DNA from: Streptomyces bathyalis
GTDB lineage: Bacteria; Actinomycetota; Actinomycetes; Streptomycetales; Streptomycetaceae
Length of the DNA: 64,000 bases
Reading direction: 5' to 3'
Assembly: GCF_015910445.1 (NCBI RefSeq)
Contig: NZ_CP048882.1
Location: 6,259,501-6,323,500 of the forward strand
The notes beneath the pieces are model-generated. The model was not told the origin of the DNA and did no database searches. It was given only the letters and a program-made list of their open reading frames with translations. The position numbers and the translations under genes are program-made. Positions 1-7,724 of this stretch are shown piece by piece (position 1 is the first letter of the stretch; each line of letters begins with the position of its first letter).

Positions 1-323
1 TGATCGAGATCGCCGAGGGCGCCGAGGGGTCGAAGTCCAACGTGCTGTGCGACGCGCTGCTCGTGGACACGATCTCCCGGTCGGACACCTATCCGTACGT
101 CGACGTCCGCGAGGACGACGTGACGATGGGCCACGAGGCCACCGTCTCCAAGGTCAGCGACGACCAGCTCTTCTACCTGATGAGCCGTGGTCTGTCCGAG
201 GACGAGGCGATGGCGATGATCGTCCGCGGCTTCGTCGAGCCCATCGCGAAGGAGCTCCCGATGGAGTACGCGCTGGAGCTCAACAGGCTCATCGAGCTGC
301 AGATGGAGGGCGCGGTCGGCTGA
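1..323 (+). CDS. sufB: SufB, Fe-S cluster assembly scaffold, C-terminal part (5' end outside window)
   Basis: The frame is open from the window edge and codes for the last 106 residues. The C-terminal block with GHEATVSKVSDDQLFYLMSR, the run of acidic residues after it and MIVRGFVEPIAKELP is the typical SufB end, also shared by SufD. SufB is the scaffold of the cytosolic SufBCD complex on which Fe-S clusters are built. It is followed 109 bases later by sufD, with no terminator seen between them, so it is probably the upstream member of the suf operon. Nothing can be said about the N-terminal half, its start or any upstream regulator. The assignment to SufB rather than SufD rests on order and on the presence of a complete sufD next to it. 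Confidence 0.93.
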   Translation, partial: IEIAEGAEGSKSNVLCDALLVDTISRSDTYPYVDVREDDVTMGHEATVSKVSDDQLFYLMSRGLSEDEAMAMIVRGFVEPIAKELPMEYALELNRLIELQMEGAVG

Positions 324-432
324 CGCCGGCCCGCGTGCCTCGCGGCCCGCACCGCAAGCGACTTGACCCCAGGCAGCTTCCGCAGAGTCCCTTCGAGGCT
401 TCCGATCCCAGAGAGTGAGCAACACGAGCGCC

Positions 433-1641
433 ATGGCTGAGGCTCAGAACTCCCCCAAGGACGTCGTCCAGGGGGGACCCCCGCCGGTCGGTTCGAACAC
501 CACCGGATCCATTGCGGTGGCAGCTGAGTCCACCGTCGCCACCCGGATGAGTGCACCGCCCTCCTTCGACGTGGCGGACTTCCCCGTGCCGCACGGCAGG
601 GAGGAGGAGTGGCGCTTCACACCGATCGAGCGGCTCAGGGGGCTGCACGACGGTACGGCCGAGGCGTCGGGCTCGCTCAAGGTCGAGGTCGACGCGCCGG
701 AAGGCGTGACGGTGGAGACCGTCGGACGCGACGACTCACGGGTCGGCCGGGCGGGGAAGCCGGTCGACCGGGTCGCCGCGCAGGCGTTCTCCTCCTTCGA
801 GAAGGCCGCGGTCGTCACCGTGCCCAAGGAGGCCGTGCTGAAGGACCCGGTGCGGGTCTCCCTGCACGGTGAGGGCGGCGTCAGCTACGGGCACACGGTC
901 TTCGAGGTCAAGGAGTTCGCCGAGGCGGTCATCGTCATCGACCACACCGGCGACGCGGTGCGGGCCGCCAACGTCGAGTTCGTCGTCGGCGACGGCGCCA
1001 AGCTGACCGTCGTCTCCGTGCAGGACTGGGACGATTCGGCGGTCCACTGCTCCCAGCACAACGCGCTGGTGGGCAGGGACGCCACCTTCAAGTCGGTCGT
1101 CGTCACCTTCGGCGGTGACGTCGTCCGCCTCCACCCCCGCGTCAACTACGCGGGCCCCGGCGGCGAGGCCGAGTTCTACGGCCTGTTCTTCACGGACAAC
1201 GGCCAGCATCAGGAGCACCGCCTCTTCGTCGACCACGACAGGCCCAACTGCCGAAGCAACGTGGTCTACAAGGGCGCCCTGCAGGGTGCCGAGGCGCACG
1301 CGGTGTGGATCGGCGACGTGCTGATCCGCGCGGCAGCCACCGGCACCGACACCTACGAGCTGAACCGCAACCTCGTCCTGACGGACGGCGCGCGGGTCGA
1401 CTCGGTGCCCAACCTCGAGATCGAGACCGGTGAGATCGTGGGGGCGGGCCACGCCTCGGCCACCGGCCGGTTCGACGACGAGCAGCTGTTCTACCTCCAG
1501 GCCCGGGGCATCCCGGAGCAGGAGGCGCGGCGGCTGGTCGTGCGGGGCTTCTTCGCCGAACTCGTCCAGCAGATCGGTCTGCCGGACGTGGAGAAGCGCC
1601 TCATCGAGAAGATCGAGGCGGAGCTGGAGGCGTCCGTATGA
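433..1641 (+). CDS. sufD: SufD, Fe-S cluster assembly protein
   Basis: SufD is the partner of SufB in the SufBC2D scaffold complex. The protein is about 402 residues and ends with the SufB/SufD signature FDDEQLFYLQARGIPEQEAR followed by VVRGFF. The ATG at 433 gives the MAEAQN start I associate with streptomycete SufD. A GTG at 415 in the same frame would add six residues; neither has a strong ribosome binding site, so the start is uncertain. The N-terminus carries a short Gly/Pro stretch encoded by a GGGGG-A-CCCCC palindrome near 472-482 that looks like an insertion relative to remembered homologues. The stop overlaps the next start as ATGA, suggesting translational coupling to the Rieske gene. 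Confidence 0.94.
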   Translation: MAEAQNSPKDVVQGGPPPVGSNTTGSIAVAAESTVATRMSAPPSFDVADFPVPHGREEEWRFTPIERLRGLHDGTAEASGSLKVEVDAPEGVTVETVGRDDSRVGRAGKPVDRVAAQAFSSFEKAAVVTVPKEAVLKDPVRVSLHGEGGVSYGHTVFEVKEFAEAVIVIDHTGDAVRAANVEFVVGDGAKLTVVSVQDWDDSAVHCSQHNALVGRDATFKSVVVTFGGDVVRLHPRVNYAGPGGEAEFYGLFFTDNGQHQEHRLFVDHDRPNCRSNVVYKGALQGAEAHAVWIGDVLIRAAATGTDTYELNRNLVLTDGARVDSVPNLEIETGEIVGAGHASATGRFDDEQLFYLQARGIPEQEARRLVVRGFFAELVQQIGLPDVEKRLIEKIEAELEASV

Positions 1642-1976
1642 GCGGCGAAGGCTTCGTGCGCGTCGCGGCACTCGGCGAGCTGGAGGAGGACACCCCCAAG
1701 AGGGTGGAACTCGAAGGCGTGCCGGTCGCCCTCGTCCACACGGAGGGAGAGGTGTTCGCGGTCAACGACATCTGCTCGCACGCGAACGTCTCACTGTCCG
1801 AGGGCGAGGTCGAGGACTGCCAGATCGAGTGCTGGCTGCACGGCTCCAGTTTCGACCTGCGTACGGGCAAGCCCTCCGGCCTGCCCGCGACCCGGCCCAT
1901 CCCCGTATACCCCGTACGAATCGAAGGCGACGGCCCCGATGCGGCCGTGCTCGTCTCCGTCACACAGGAGTCCTGA
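1638..1976 (+). CDS. Rieske [2Fe-2S] ferredoxin-like protein of the suf operon
   Basis: This is a 112-residue small Rieske protein of the NirD/bifunctional-dioxygenase-ferredoxin type. The cluster ligands are visible as C46-x-H48 (CSHANV) and C65-x2-H68 (CWLHGS), with the FDLRTGKPSG loop after the second pair. An extra Cys at 61 precedes the second ligand pair. Such a gene sits between sufD and sufC in many actinobacterial suf operons. Its role there is thought to be electron supply for cluster assembly or for an unidentified partner, which is inference. The ATG overlaps the sufD stop (ATGA), and the end of this gene carries the AGGAG that serves as the ribosome binding site of sufC. Confidence 0.93.
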   Translation: MSGEGFVRVAALGELEEDTPKRVELEGVPVALVHTEGEVFAVNDICSHANVSLSEGEVEDCQIECWLHGSSFDLRTGKPSGLPATRPIPVYPVRIEGDGPDAAVLVSVTQES

Positions 1977-1983
1977 AGTCCCC

Positions 1984-2748
1984 ATGGCAACGCTTGAGAT
2001 CAACGACCTGCACGTCTCCGTCGACACCGAGAACGGTCCGAACGAGATCCTGCGCGGAGTCGACCTGACTGTGAAGCAGGGCGAGACGCACGCGATCATG
2101 GGGCCGAACGGTTCCGGCAAGTCCACGCTCGCCTACTCCCTCGCGGGTCACCCCAAGTACGCGATCACCGGCGGCTCGGTGAAGCTGGACGGCGAGGACG
2201 TCCTCGAGATGACCCCGGACGAGCGCGCCCGCGCCGGCGTCTTCCTCGCCATGCAATACCCGGTCGAGGTGCCCGGTGTCTCCGTCTCCAACTTCCTGCG
2301 CACGTCGGCCACGGCGCTGCGCGGCGAGGCCCCCAAGCTGAGGCTTTGGGTGAAGGAGGTCAAGGAGGCCATGGAGCGCCTCCAGATCGACCCGTCCTTC
2401 GCCGAGAGGAACGTCAACGAGGGCTTCTCCGGCGGTGAGAAGAAGCGGCACGAGATCCTCCAGCTGGAGCTCCTCAAGCCGAAGATCGCGATCCTCGACG
2501 AGACCGACTCCGGCCTCGACGTGGACGCGCTGCGGGTGGTCTCCGAAGGCGTCAACCGCGTCCGTGAGAACGGCGAGGTCGGCACCATGCTGATCACCCA
2601 CTACACGCGCATCCTGCGCTACATCAAGCCCGACCACGTGCACGTCTTCGCCAAGGGCCGGATCGCCGAGTCCGGCGGTCCGGAGCTGGCCGACAAGCTG
2701 GAGGAAGAGGGCTACGAGGCATACGTGAAGGGGGGCGCCGCTTCGTGA
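1984..2748 (+). CDS. sufC: SufC, ATPase of the SufBCD complex
   Basis: SufC is the ABC-type ATPase that drives conformational change in the SufBCD scaffold. It has 254 residues, with Walker A GPNGSGKST at 40-48, the SufC-type signature FSGGEKKR at about 148-155, and Walker B in KIAILDETDSGLD at about 167-179. DETDSGLD in place of the usual DEP is characteristic of SufC. The start at ATG 1984 has an AGGAG at about 1967-1971 inside the end of the Rieske gene. An upstream in-frame GTG at 1939 would only add a low-quality extension. The stop overlaps the GTG of sufS by four bases (GTGA). Confidence 0.97.
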   Translation: MATLEINDLHVSVDTENGPNEILRGVDLTVKQGETHAIMGPNGSGKSTLAYSLAGHPKYAITGGSVKLDGEDVLEMTPDERARAGVFLAMQYPVEVPGVSVSNFLRTSATALRGEAPKLRLWVKEVKEAMERLQIDPSFAERNVNEGFSGGEKKRHEILQLELLKPKIAILDETDSGLDVDALRVVSEGVNRVRENGEVGTMLITHYTRILRYIKPDHVHVFAKGRIAESGGPELADKLEEEGYEAYVKGGAAS

Positions 2749-4007
2749 GCAAGCTGACGCTTCCGGGTCTGCTCGACACCGAGGCGATCCGCAAGGACTT
2801 CCCGATCCTGGACCGCACGGTCCACGGCGGGCAGAAGCTCGTGTACCTGGACAACGCGGCGACCTCGCAGAAGCCGCGCCAGGTGCTGGACGCGATGAGC
2901 GACTACAACGAGCGGCACAACGCCAACGTCCACCGCGGCGTCCACGTCCTGGCCGAGGAGGCGACGGCGCTGTACGAGGGTGCGCGCGACAAGGTCGCGG
3001 CGTTCATCAACGCGCCCAGCCGTGACGAGGTCGTCTTCACCAAGAACGCCTCGGAGTCGCTCAACCTCGTGGCCAACATGCTGGGCTGGGCGGACGAGCC
3101 CTACCGGGTGGAGCACGACACCGAGATCGTCATCACGGAGATGGAACACCACTCCAACATCGTTCCCTGGCAGCTGCTTTCGCAGCGCACGGGCGCGAAG
3201 CTGAAGTGGTTCGGTCTCACCGACGACGGCCGGCTGGACCTGTCCGCGATCGACGAGGTCATCACCGAGAAGACCAAGGTCGTCTCCTTCACCCTCGTCT
3301 CCAACATCATGGGCACCATCAACCCGGTCGAGGCCATCGTCCGGCGTGCCCAGCAGGTCGGCGCCCTCGTCGTCGTGGACGCCTCGCAGGCGGCTCCGCA
3401 CATGGTGCTGGACGTGCAGGCGATCCAGGCCGACTTCGTCGCCTTCACCGGGCACAAGATGTGCGGTCCGACGGGCATCGGCGTGCTGTGGGGACGGCAG
3501 GAGCTGCTGGACGACCTGCCTCCCTTCCTCGGCGGCGGCGAGATGATCGAGACGGTCACGATGCACTCGTCGACCTACGCGCCCGCCCCGCACAAGTTCG
3601 AGGCGGGGACGCCTCCGATCGCTCAGGCGGTCGGTCTCGGCGCCGCGGTCGACTACCTCTCGTCCATCGGCATGGACCGCATCCAGGAGCACGAGCACGC
3701 GCTGACCGCGTACGCCGTGGACAGGCTGAGCCAGATCCCCGATCTGCGCTTCATCGGTCCCACGACGGCGGAGGACCGGGGCGCGGCGATCTCCTTCACC
3801 CTCGGGGACATCCACCCGCACGACGTGGGCCAGGTCCTCGACGAGCAGGGCATCGCCGTCCGCGTCGGACACCACTGCGCACGGCCCGTCTGTCTGCGGT
3901 ACGGAATTCCTGCGACCACGCGGGCGTCGTTCTATCTGTACTCCATGCCGGCCGAGGTGGATGCCTTGGCCGAGGGCGTGGAACACGTACGGAACTTCTT
4001 CGCCTAG
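2745..4007 (+). CDS. sufS: SufS, cysteine desulfurase
   Basis: SufS is a PLP enzyme that takes sulfur from cysteine and passes it, as a persulfide, to SufU or the SufBCD scaffold. It is a 420-residue group II desulfurase. The PLP lysine is K238 in FTGHKMCGPTG and the persulfide cysteine is C378 in GHHCARPVC. The short loop around the active cysteine and the neighbouring SufU fit the SufS/SufU type rather than SufS/SufE. The GTG start overlaps the sufC stop. The end is 43 bases before sufU. Confidence 0.97.
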   Translation: MSKLTLPGLLDTEAIRKDFPILDRTVHGGQKLVYLDNAATSQKPRQVLDAMSDYNERHNANVHRGVHVLAEEATALYEGARDKVAAFINAPSRDEVVFTKNASESLNLVANMLGWADEPYRVEHDTEIVITEMEHHSNIVPWQLLSQRTGAKLKWFGLTDDGRLDLSAIDEVITEKTKVVSFTLVSNIMGTINPVEAIVRRAQQVGALVVVDASQAAPHMVLDVQAIQADFVAFTGHKMCGPTGIGVLWGRQELLDDLPPFLGGGEMIETVTMHSSTYAPAPHKFEAGTPPIAQAVGLGAAVDYLSSIGMDRIQEHEHALTAYAVDRLSQIPDLRFIGPTTAEDRGAAISFTLGDIHPHDVGQVLDEQGIAVRVGHHCARPVCLRYGIPATTRASFYLYSMPAEVDALAEGVEHVRNFFA

Positions 4008-4050
4008 GACGACGGCGCGGCCGCAGAGGACTGGACGGACGGACTGACTC

Positions 4051-4518
4051 GTGAAGCTGGACTCCATGTACCAGGAAGTGATCCTGGACCACTACAAGAA
4101 CCCCCACGGCAAGGGCCTGCGGGAGGGCGACGCGGAGGTGCACCACGTCAACCCCACGTGCGGTGACGAGATCACCCTGCGTGTGCGCTACGACGGGGAG
4201 ACGATCCGCGACGTCAGCTACGAGGGCCAGGGCTGCTCCATCAGCCAGGCCAGCGCCTCCGTGCTCAACGAGCTGCTGGTCGGCAAGGAGCTCGGCCAGG
4301 CGCGGACCATCCAGGAGACCTTTCTGGAGCTGATGCAGTCCAGGGGACAGGTCGAGCCTGACGACGCCATGGAGGACGTGCTGGAGGACGCCGTCGCTTT
4401 CGCCGGGGTCTCGAAGTACCCGGCGCGCGTCAAGTGTGCTCTGCTGAGCTGGATGGCATGGAAGGACGCCACCGCCCAGGCGCTGGGCGAGGACTCGGTA
4501 AAGGAGAAGACCGCATGA
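4051..4518 (+). CDS. sufU: SufU, zinc-dependent sulfur acceptor for SufS
   Basis: SufU is an IscU-fold protein of 155 residues. The ligand set is C37 (PTCGDE, with D39), C62 (GQGCSISQA) and C129 (RVKCALLSW). The insert between the second and third cysteines is typical of SufU rather than IscU. In Gram-positive bacteria SufU binds zinc and accepts sulfur from SufS. The start is GTG 4051 in the MKLDSMYQEVILDHYKNP context common to the family. The gene overlaps the next start by four bases (ATGA). Confidence 0.95.
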   Translation: MKLDSMYQEVILDHYKNPHGKGLREGDAEVHHVNPTCGDEITLRVRYDGETIRDVSYEGQGCSISQASASVLNELLVGKELGQARTIQETFLELMQSRGQVEPDDAMEDVLEDAVAFAGVSKYPARVKCALLSWMAWKDATAQALGEDSVKEKTA

Positions 4519-4844
4519 CCGAGACCACCGCGAAGCCCGCGAGCGAGGACGAGGTCCGTGAGGCTCTGCTCGACGTGGTCGACCCGGAGCTGGGCATCGA
4601 CGTCGTCAACCTGGGCCTGATCTACGGGGTCCACATCGACGACTCGAACATCGCCACGATCGACATGACGCTCACCTCGGCGGCCTGTCCGCTCACGGAC
4701 GTCATCGAGGACCAGGCGAAGTCCGCGACCGAAGGCATCGTGGACGAGCTGAAGATCAACTGGGTCTGGATGCCCCCGTGGGGCCCGGACAAGATCACCG
4801 ACGACGGCCGCGAGCAGCTGCGGGCACTCGGCTTCAACGTCTGA
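4515..4844 (+). CDS. sufT: SufT-like metal-sulfur cluster assembly factor (MIP18/PaaD-like domain)
   Basis: This is a 109-residue single-domain protein with the DUF59/MIP18 motifs DPELGIDVVNLGLIY and TLTSAACPLTDVI. The conserved cysteine is in SAACPLT. Members take part in Fe-S cluster maturation; SufT has been linked to cluster insertion in firmicutes and actinobacteria. It is the last gene of the suf operon, coupled to sufU by ATGA. The ATG at 4515 is chosen because it starts just before the domain and gives this overlap. Confidence 0.92.
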   Translation: MTETTAKPASEDEVREALLDVVDPELGIDVVNLGLIYGVHIDDSNIATIDMTLTSAACPLTDVIEDQAKSATEGIVDELKINWVWMPPWGPDKITDDGREQLRALGFNV

Positions 4845-4891
4845 GCGCGGCTCACGCCGCCACCGTCACCGGCACGCAATTCGTGTGCGTC

Positions 4892-4927
4892 ACGGCCATG
4901 CCGCCAGGATCCTGGTGGCATGGCCGT
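4892..4927. repeat. Near-perfect 36-bp palindrome spanning the start codon of the VOC gene
   Basis: Two 18-base arms meet with no spacer at 4909/4910. The core is GCCAGGATCCTGG and only one position in the arms fails to pair in DNA (it would be a G-U pair in RNA). The right arm contains the proposed ATG of the next gene at 4920. It may be an operator, a transcription stop for the suf operon, or an RNA hairpin hiding the start codon; I cannot decide which. There is no T-tract after it. Confidence 0.75.
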
Positions 4928-5294
4928 TTCTTTGCACCACATCATCGTCGATGCCCACGACCTGCCGAACCTGGCCCGGTTCTGGTGCCGCGTACTGGAC
5001 TGGCAGGTGCTCTCCGAGAAGGAGCGCGAGGTCATCATCGGCACGGCTCCGTCGGCGCCCACGGGCATCTGCTTCATGCCGGTGACGGAGGAGAAGACCG
5101 TCAAGAACCGGCTGCACCTCGACCTCGCCCCCGACGACCAGGCGGCAGAGGTCGAGCGCCTCATCGGGCTCGGCGCCCGCCCCGTCGACGTCGGGCAGGG
5201 CGATCAGAGGTCGTGGGTGGTGCTGGCCGACCCCGAGGGCAACGAGTTCTGCGTGCTGCGGCCGCGCAAGAACCTGGTGGAATTCGTGGACTGA
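4920..5294 (+). CDS. VOC-family (glyoxalase/bleomycin-resistance fold) protein
   Basis: This is a 124-residue single VOC domain. It starts LHHIIVDAHDLPNLARFW and has HLDLAPDD in the middle, followed by the typical end VVLADPEGNEFCVL. The His of HHIIVDA, the His of LHLDL and the Glu of GNEFCV are in the places where VOC metalloenzymes bind metal, so catalysis is possible, but the substrate is unknown. The proposed ATG at 4920 lies in the right arm of a 36-bp palindrome, and only a weak GGTGG precedes it. It is not clearly part of the suf operon (76-base gap containing the palindrome). Confidence 0.85.
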   Translation: MAVSLHHIIVDAHDLPNLARFWCRVLDWQVLSEKEREVIIGTAPSAPTGICFMPVTEEKTVKNRLHLDLAPDDQAAEVERLIGLGARPVDVGQGDQRSWVVLADPEGNEFCVLRPRKNLVEFVD

Positions 5295-5314
5295 GTAACT
5301 CGCGGGGAATTGTC

Positions 5315-5352
5315 GTGTACGAGCGTACACATCGTTGTGTACGCTCGTACGC
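5315..5352. promoter_or_regulatory. Two tandem palindromic operators (TetR-type) directly before the SMR gene
   Basis: Site 1 is GTGTACGAGCGTACAC at 5315-5330 (7-bp arms, perfect). Site 2 is GTGTACGCTCGTACGC at 5337-5352 (6 of 7 pairs). Their centres are 22 bp apart, about two helical turns, so two dimers could bind on one face. The second site ends at the base before the ATG. A -10-like TACGCT at 5340-5345 lies inside it, so bound repressor would cover the promoter of a leaderless transcript. The TetR gene two genes on is the natural binder (inference). Confidence 0.8.
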
Positions 5353-5673
5353 ATGGTCTATCTGACGCTCGGTGGAGCGATCCTGGCCGAGGTCCTGGGC
5401 ACGACTGCGATGAAGTACAGCGACGGCTTCAGCAAGCTGTGGCCCTCGGTGCTCACCGCCCTCGGCTACCTCGTGGCCTTCGCGCTCCTCGCACAGACGC
5501 TGAAGTCGATGGCTGTCGGCACCGCCTACGCGATCTGGGCCGGTGCCGGCACCGCCGCCATCGCCGCGATCGGCATCGTCTTCATCGGCGAGTCCGTCAC
5601 GGCGGCGAAGATCATCGGGATCGTGCTCGTCATCGCGGGAGTGGTGGTGCTCAACCTCGGGGGGATCCACTGA
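5353..5673 (+). CDS. Small multidrug resistance (SMR/EmrE-type) efflux transporter
   Basis: The protein is 106 residues with four predicted transmembrane helices. The proton and drug-binding glutamate is E13 in the first helix (ILAEVLGTTAMK). The helix 3 motif YAIWAGAGTA, with its conserved Trp, and the ending IAGVVVLNL fit the EmrE/QacC branch. It would export cationic compounds in exchange for protons. The ATG at 5353 is preferred over an upstream in-frame GTG because the upstream bases form an operator. No ribosome binding site is present, so translation may be leaderless. It overlaps the TetR gene by one base (TGATG), so the pump and its likely repressor are one transcript. Confidence 0.93.
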   Translation: MVYLTLGGAILAEVLGTTAMKYSDGFSKLWPSVLTALGYLVAFALLAQTLKSMAVGTAYAIWAGAGTAAIAAIGIVFIGESVTAAKIIGIVLVIAGVVVLNLGGIH

Positions 5674-6272
5674 TGGCACGCCGGTACGATCCCGAGCGGC
5701 GCGAGCGCATCATCGACGCCGCCATCCGGATCGTCGAGATGAAGGGCATCGGGGCGCTCAGTCACCGCACCGTGGCCGCCGAGGCCGGTGTGCCGCTCGG
5801 GTCGACCACGTACCACTTCGCCGGTCTCGACGACCTGCTGGTCGCCTCCCTCCAGCAGGTCTGCAGCGGGCCTCGCAGCGGCATGAAGGACTGGGAGGGG
5901 GCGCTGTCGGCCGTGGCGCCGTCCGTCGGTCACGGCGTGAGGGAGGGGACAGCGGAGCCGGGGAAGGGCCGGGCCCTCGCCGATGTGCTCACGGGACTGC
6001 TGGAGGAGTACGCGCGTGGGGCCAGCGGGCGTATCCGCCTCGAGTACGAGCTCTATCTCGCGGCGCTGCGGCGCCCGGCTCTCCAGCCCGTGGCCGCCGC
6101 ATGGCTGGACGAGATGGTCGAGGTCATCGGCAGGCACACCGCCGAGGTGGCCACGGCCCGTGCCCTGGTCGCCCTGATCGACGGCCTGCTGCTGCAACTT
6201 CTGCTGACCGACAGGCCGTTCGACCGGGAGGCCGTCCGGTCGGCGCTCGCGCGCGTCACCGGCGAGACCTGA
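5673..6272 (+). CDS. TetR-family regulator, probable repressor of the SMR pump
   Basis: This 199-residue protein has an N-terminal helix-turn-helix (RERIIDAAIRIVEMKG, then SHRTVAAEAGVPLGSTTYHF). The C-terminal ligand domain ends in ALIDGLLLQLLLTDRPFDRE, as in the TetR C-terminal class seen next to efflux genes. The ATG at 5673 overlaps the SMR stop. Given the two operators in front of the SMR gene, autoregulation and ligand-induced release is the likely mode. This comes from the arrangement, not from a known member. Confidence 0.92.
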   Translation: MARRYDPERRERIIDAAIRIVEMKGIGALSHRTVAAEAGVPLGSTTYHFAGLDDLLVASLQQVCSGPRSGMKDWEGALSAVAPSVGHGVREGTAEPGKGRALADVLTGLLEEYARGASGRIRLEYELYLAALRRPALQPVAAAWLDEMVEVIGRHTAEVATARALVALIDGLLLQLLLTDRPFDREAVRSALARVTGET

Positions 6273-6310
6273 GGCGTCCGCGGGGTGTGTCTTCCGTGGG
6301 CTGAGACCGG

Positions 6311-6339
6311 TTGGCCCTGCCCGTGCGCGGGCCGATAAC
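6311..6339 (+). promoter_or_regulatory. Promoter of dapD, probably giving a leaderless mRNA
   Basis: TTGGCC at 6311-6316 and GATAAC at 6334-6339 are 17 bases apart. The expected start point lies at about 6346-6349, essentially at the ATG at 6349. No Shine-Dalgarno sequence is present. This supports ATG 6349 over the in-frame GTG at 6340, which would fall before transcription starts. Confidence 0.65.
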
Positions 6340-6348
6340 GTGCCCGGC

Positions 6349-7356
6349 ATGACGCAAGCAGCCAGCACAGCCCGCACGACCGGCGCCGTCGGCGTCGGGC
6401 TCGCCACGATCTCCCGCGGAAGCGACGGCGAAGAGACCGTCCTCGACACCTGGTTCCCCGCCCCCGAGCTCGTCCAGGAGCCCGACGGGCCCGCCGGTAG
6501 CGAGCGCCTGAGCCCTGAGCGCGTCGCCGAGGCCCTGGGCGGGTCGGCGCCGAAGGCGCTCGGCGCCGACCCGGTGCGCGGTGTCGAGATCGTGGCCGTG
6601 CGTACGGTCATCGGTTCGCTCGACGACAAGCCGGCCGACACCCACGACGTGTATCTGCGGCTGCATCTGCTCAGCCACCGCCTCGTGCGCCCGCACGGGC
6701 TGAACCTGGAGGGCCAGTTCGGGCTGCTCGCCAACGTCGCCTGGACGAACCTCGGCCCCGTCGCAGTCGACCGGCTGGAGCAGGTGCGGCTGGCGGCACG
6801 GGCCGACGGCAAGCATCTGAGCGTCACCAGCGTCGACAAGTTCCCGCGCATGACGGACTACGTGGCGCCGAAGGGTGTGCGCATCGCCGACGCCGACCGT
6901 GCCCGGCTGGGGGCGCACCTGGCCGAGGGCACGACGGTCATGCACGAGGGCTTCATCAACTTCAACGCGGGCACCCTCGGAACGTCCATGGTGGAGGGCC
7001 GCATCAGCGCCGGCGTCGTCGTCGGCGACGGCTCCGACATCGGCGGCGGCGCCTCGATCATGGGCACGCTCTCGGGCGGCGGCAAGCAGACGATCTCCAT
7101 CGGCGAGCGCTGCCTGCTCGGCGCCGAGGCCGGTATCGGCATCTCACTCGGTGACGACTGCATCGTCGAGGCCGGGCTGTACGTCACGGCCGGTACGCGG
7201 GTGTCCCTGCCCGACGGGAAGATCGTGAAGGCGCTGGAGCTCTCCGGCGCCGACAACCTGCTCTTCCGCCGCAACTCGACGACCGGAAGGGTCGAGGTCA
7301 TCCAGCGCAGCGGATCGTGGGGCGGCCTGAACGAGGCGCTGCACAGCCACAATTGA
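6349..7356 (+). CDS. dapD: DapD, tetrahydrodipicolinate N-succinyltransferase
   Basis: DapD succinylates tetrahydrodipicolinate in the succinylase branch to meso-diaminopimelate and lysine. The protein has about 335 residues, the long actinobacterial form. The N-terminal domain (TVLDTWFPAPEL), the linker with LHLLSHRLVRPHGLNLEG, and a left-handed beta-helix of hexapeptide repeats (VMHEGFINFNAGTLGTSMVE, ISAGVVVGDGSDIGGGASIM, CLLGAEAGIGISLGDDCIVE) are all visible. It ends in LFRRNSTTGRVEVIQR. The gene stands alone and faces no partner of the pathway here. Its promoter suggests a leaderless transcript. Confidence 0.97.
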   Translation: MTQAASTARTTGAVGVGLATISRGSDGEETVLDTWFPAPELVQEPDGPAGSERLSPERVAEALGGSAPKALGADPVRGVEIVAVRTVIGSLDDKPADTHDVYLRLHLLSHRLVRPHGLNLEGQFGLLANVAWTNLGPVAVDRLEQVRLAARADGKHLSVTSVDKFPRMTDYVAPKGVRIADADRARLGAHLAEGTTVMHEGFINFNAGTLGTSMVEGRISAGVVVGDGSDIGGGASIMGTLSGGGKQTISIGERCLLGAEAGIGISLGDDCIVEAGLYVTAGTRVSLPDGKIVKALELSGADNLLFRRNSTTGRVEVIQRSGSWGGLNEALHSHN

Positions 7357-7497
7357 CCGCGAACGGCCCTCATTCGTGGGGCGGTTGGCGATCATTGCCG
7401 TGACCTGCGGTTGAGTCACGGACAGTTGTCGGCGTGGGTCACGGGTGAGTGCCCTCCCGGGGCCCAGGGCCGGGTCAGGGAGCGCGAGCGGGCAACT

Positions 7498-7530
7498 CGG
7501 CCCCCGATCAGGGAAGTTGGTCGGGGGCCG
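7498..7530. terminator. Strong hairpin in the 368-base gap after dapD
   Basis: CGGCCCCCGA at 7498-7507 pairs perfectly with TCGGGGGCCG at 7521-7530 across a 13-base loop, followed on the plus strand by TTGTCGT. It lies 142 bases after dapD and 195 bases before the end of the convergent phosphatase gene, so it may end either transcript. The rest of 7357-7724 has no convincing gene, though several frames stay open because of high GC. Confidence 0.55.
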
Positions 7531-7724
7531 TTGTCGTGGGTGCTGCCCGTGCAAGCTGTGCCGGCGATCTCGCCGACGCGTGCGTCGGATGGTTGCAGCG
7601 GGGCGATGCGCTGGTCGAGAGGGCCCACCGAGGAAGGACTGACCACCTGGCCCGGGTCCCGCGCCGGGGCCGGAAGTGGGGCACGGCGACGGTGCAGACG
7701 CAACCGCCGTCGTCGGTGCACGCG

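Noticed and set aside
7357..7497. Weak hairpin just after dapD (AACGGCCC with GGGGCGGTT)
   Set aside because: The arms have a mismatch and no T-tract. The hairpin at 7498-7530 is far stronger.
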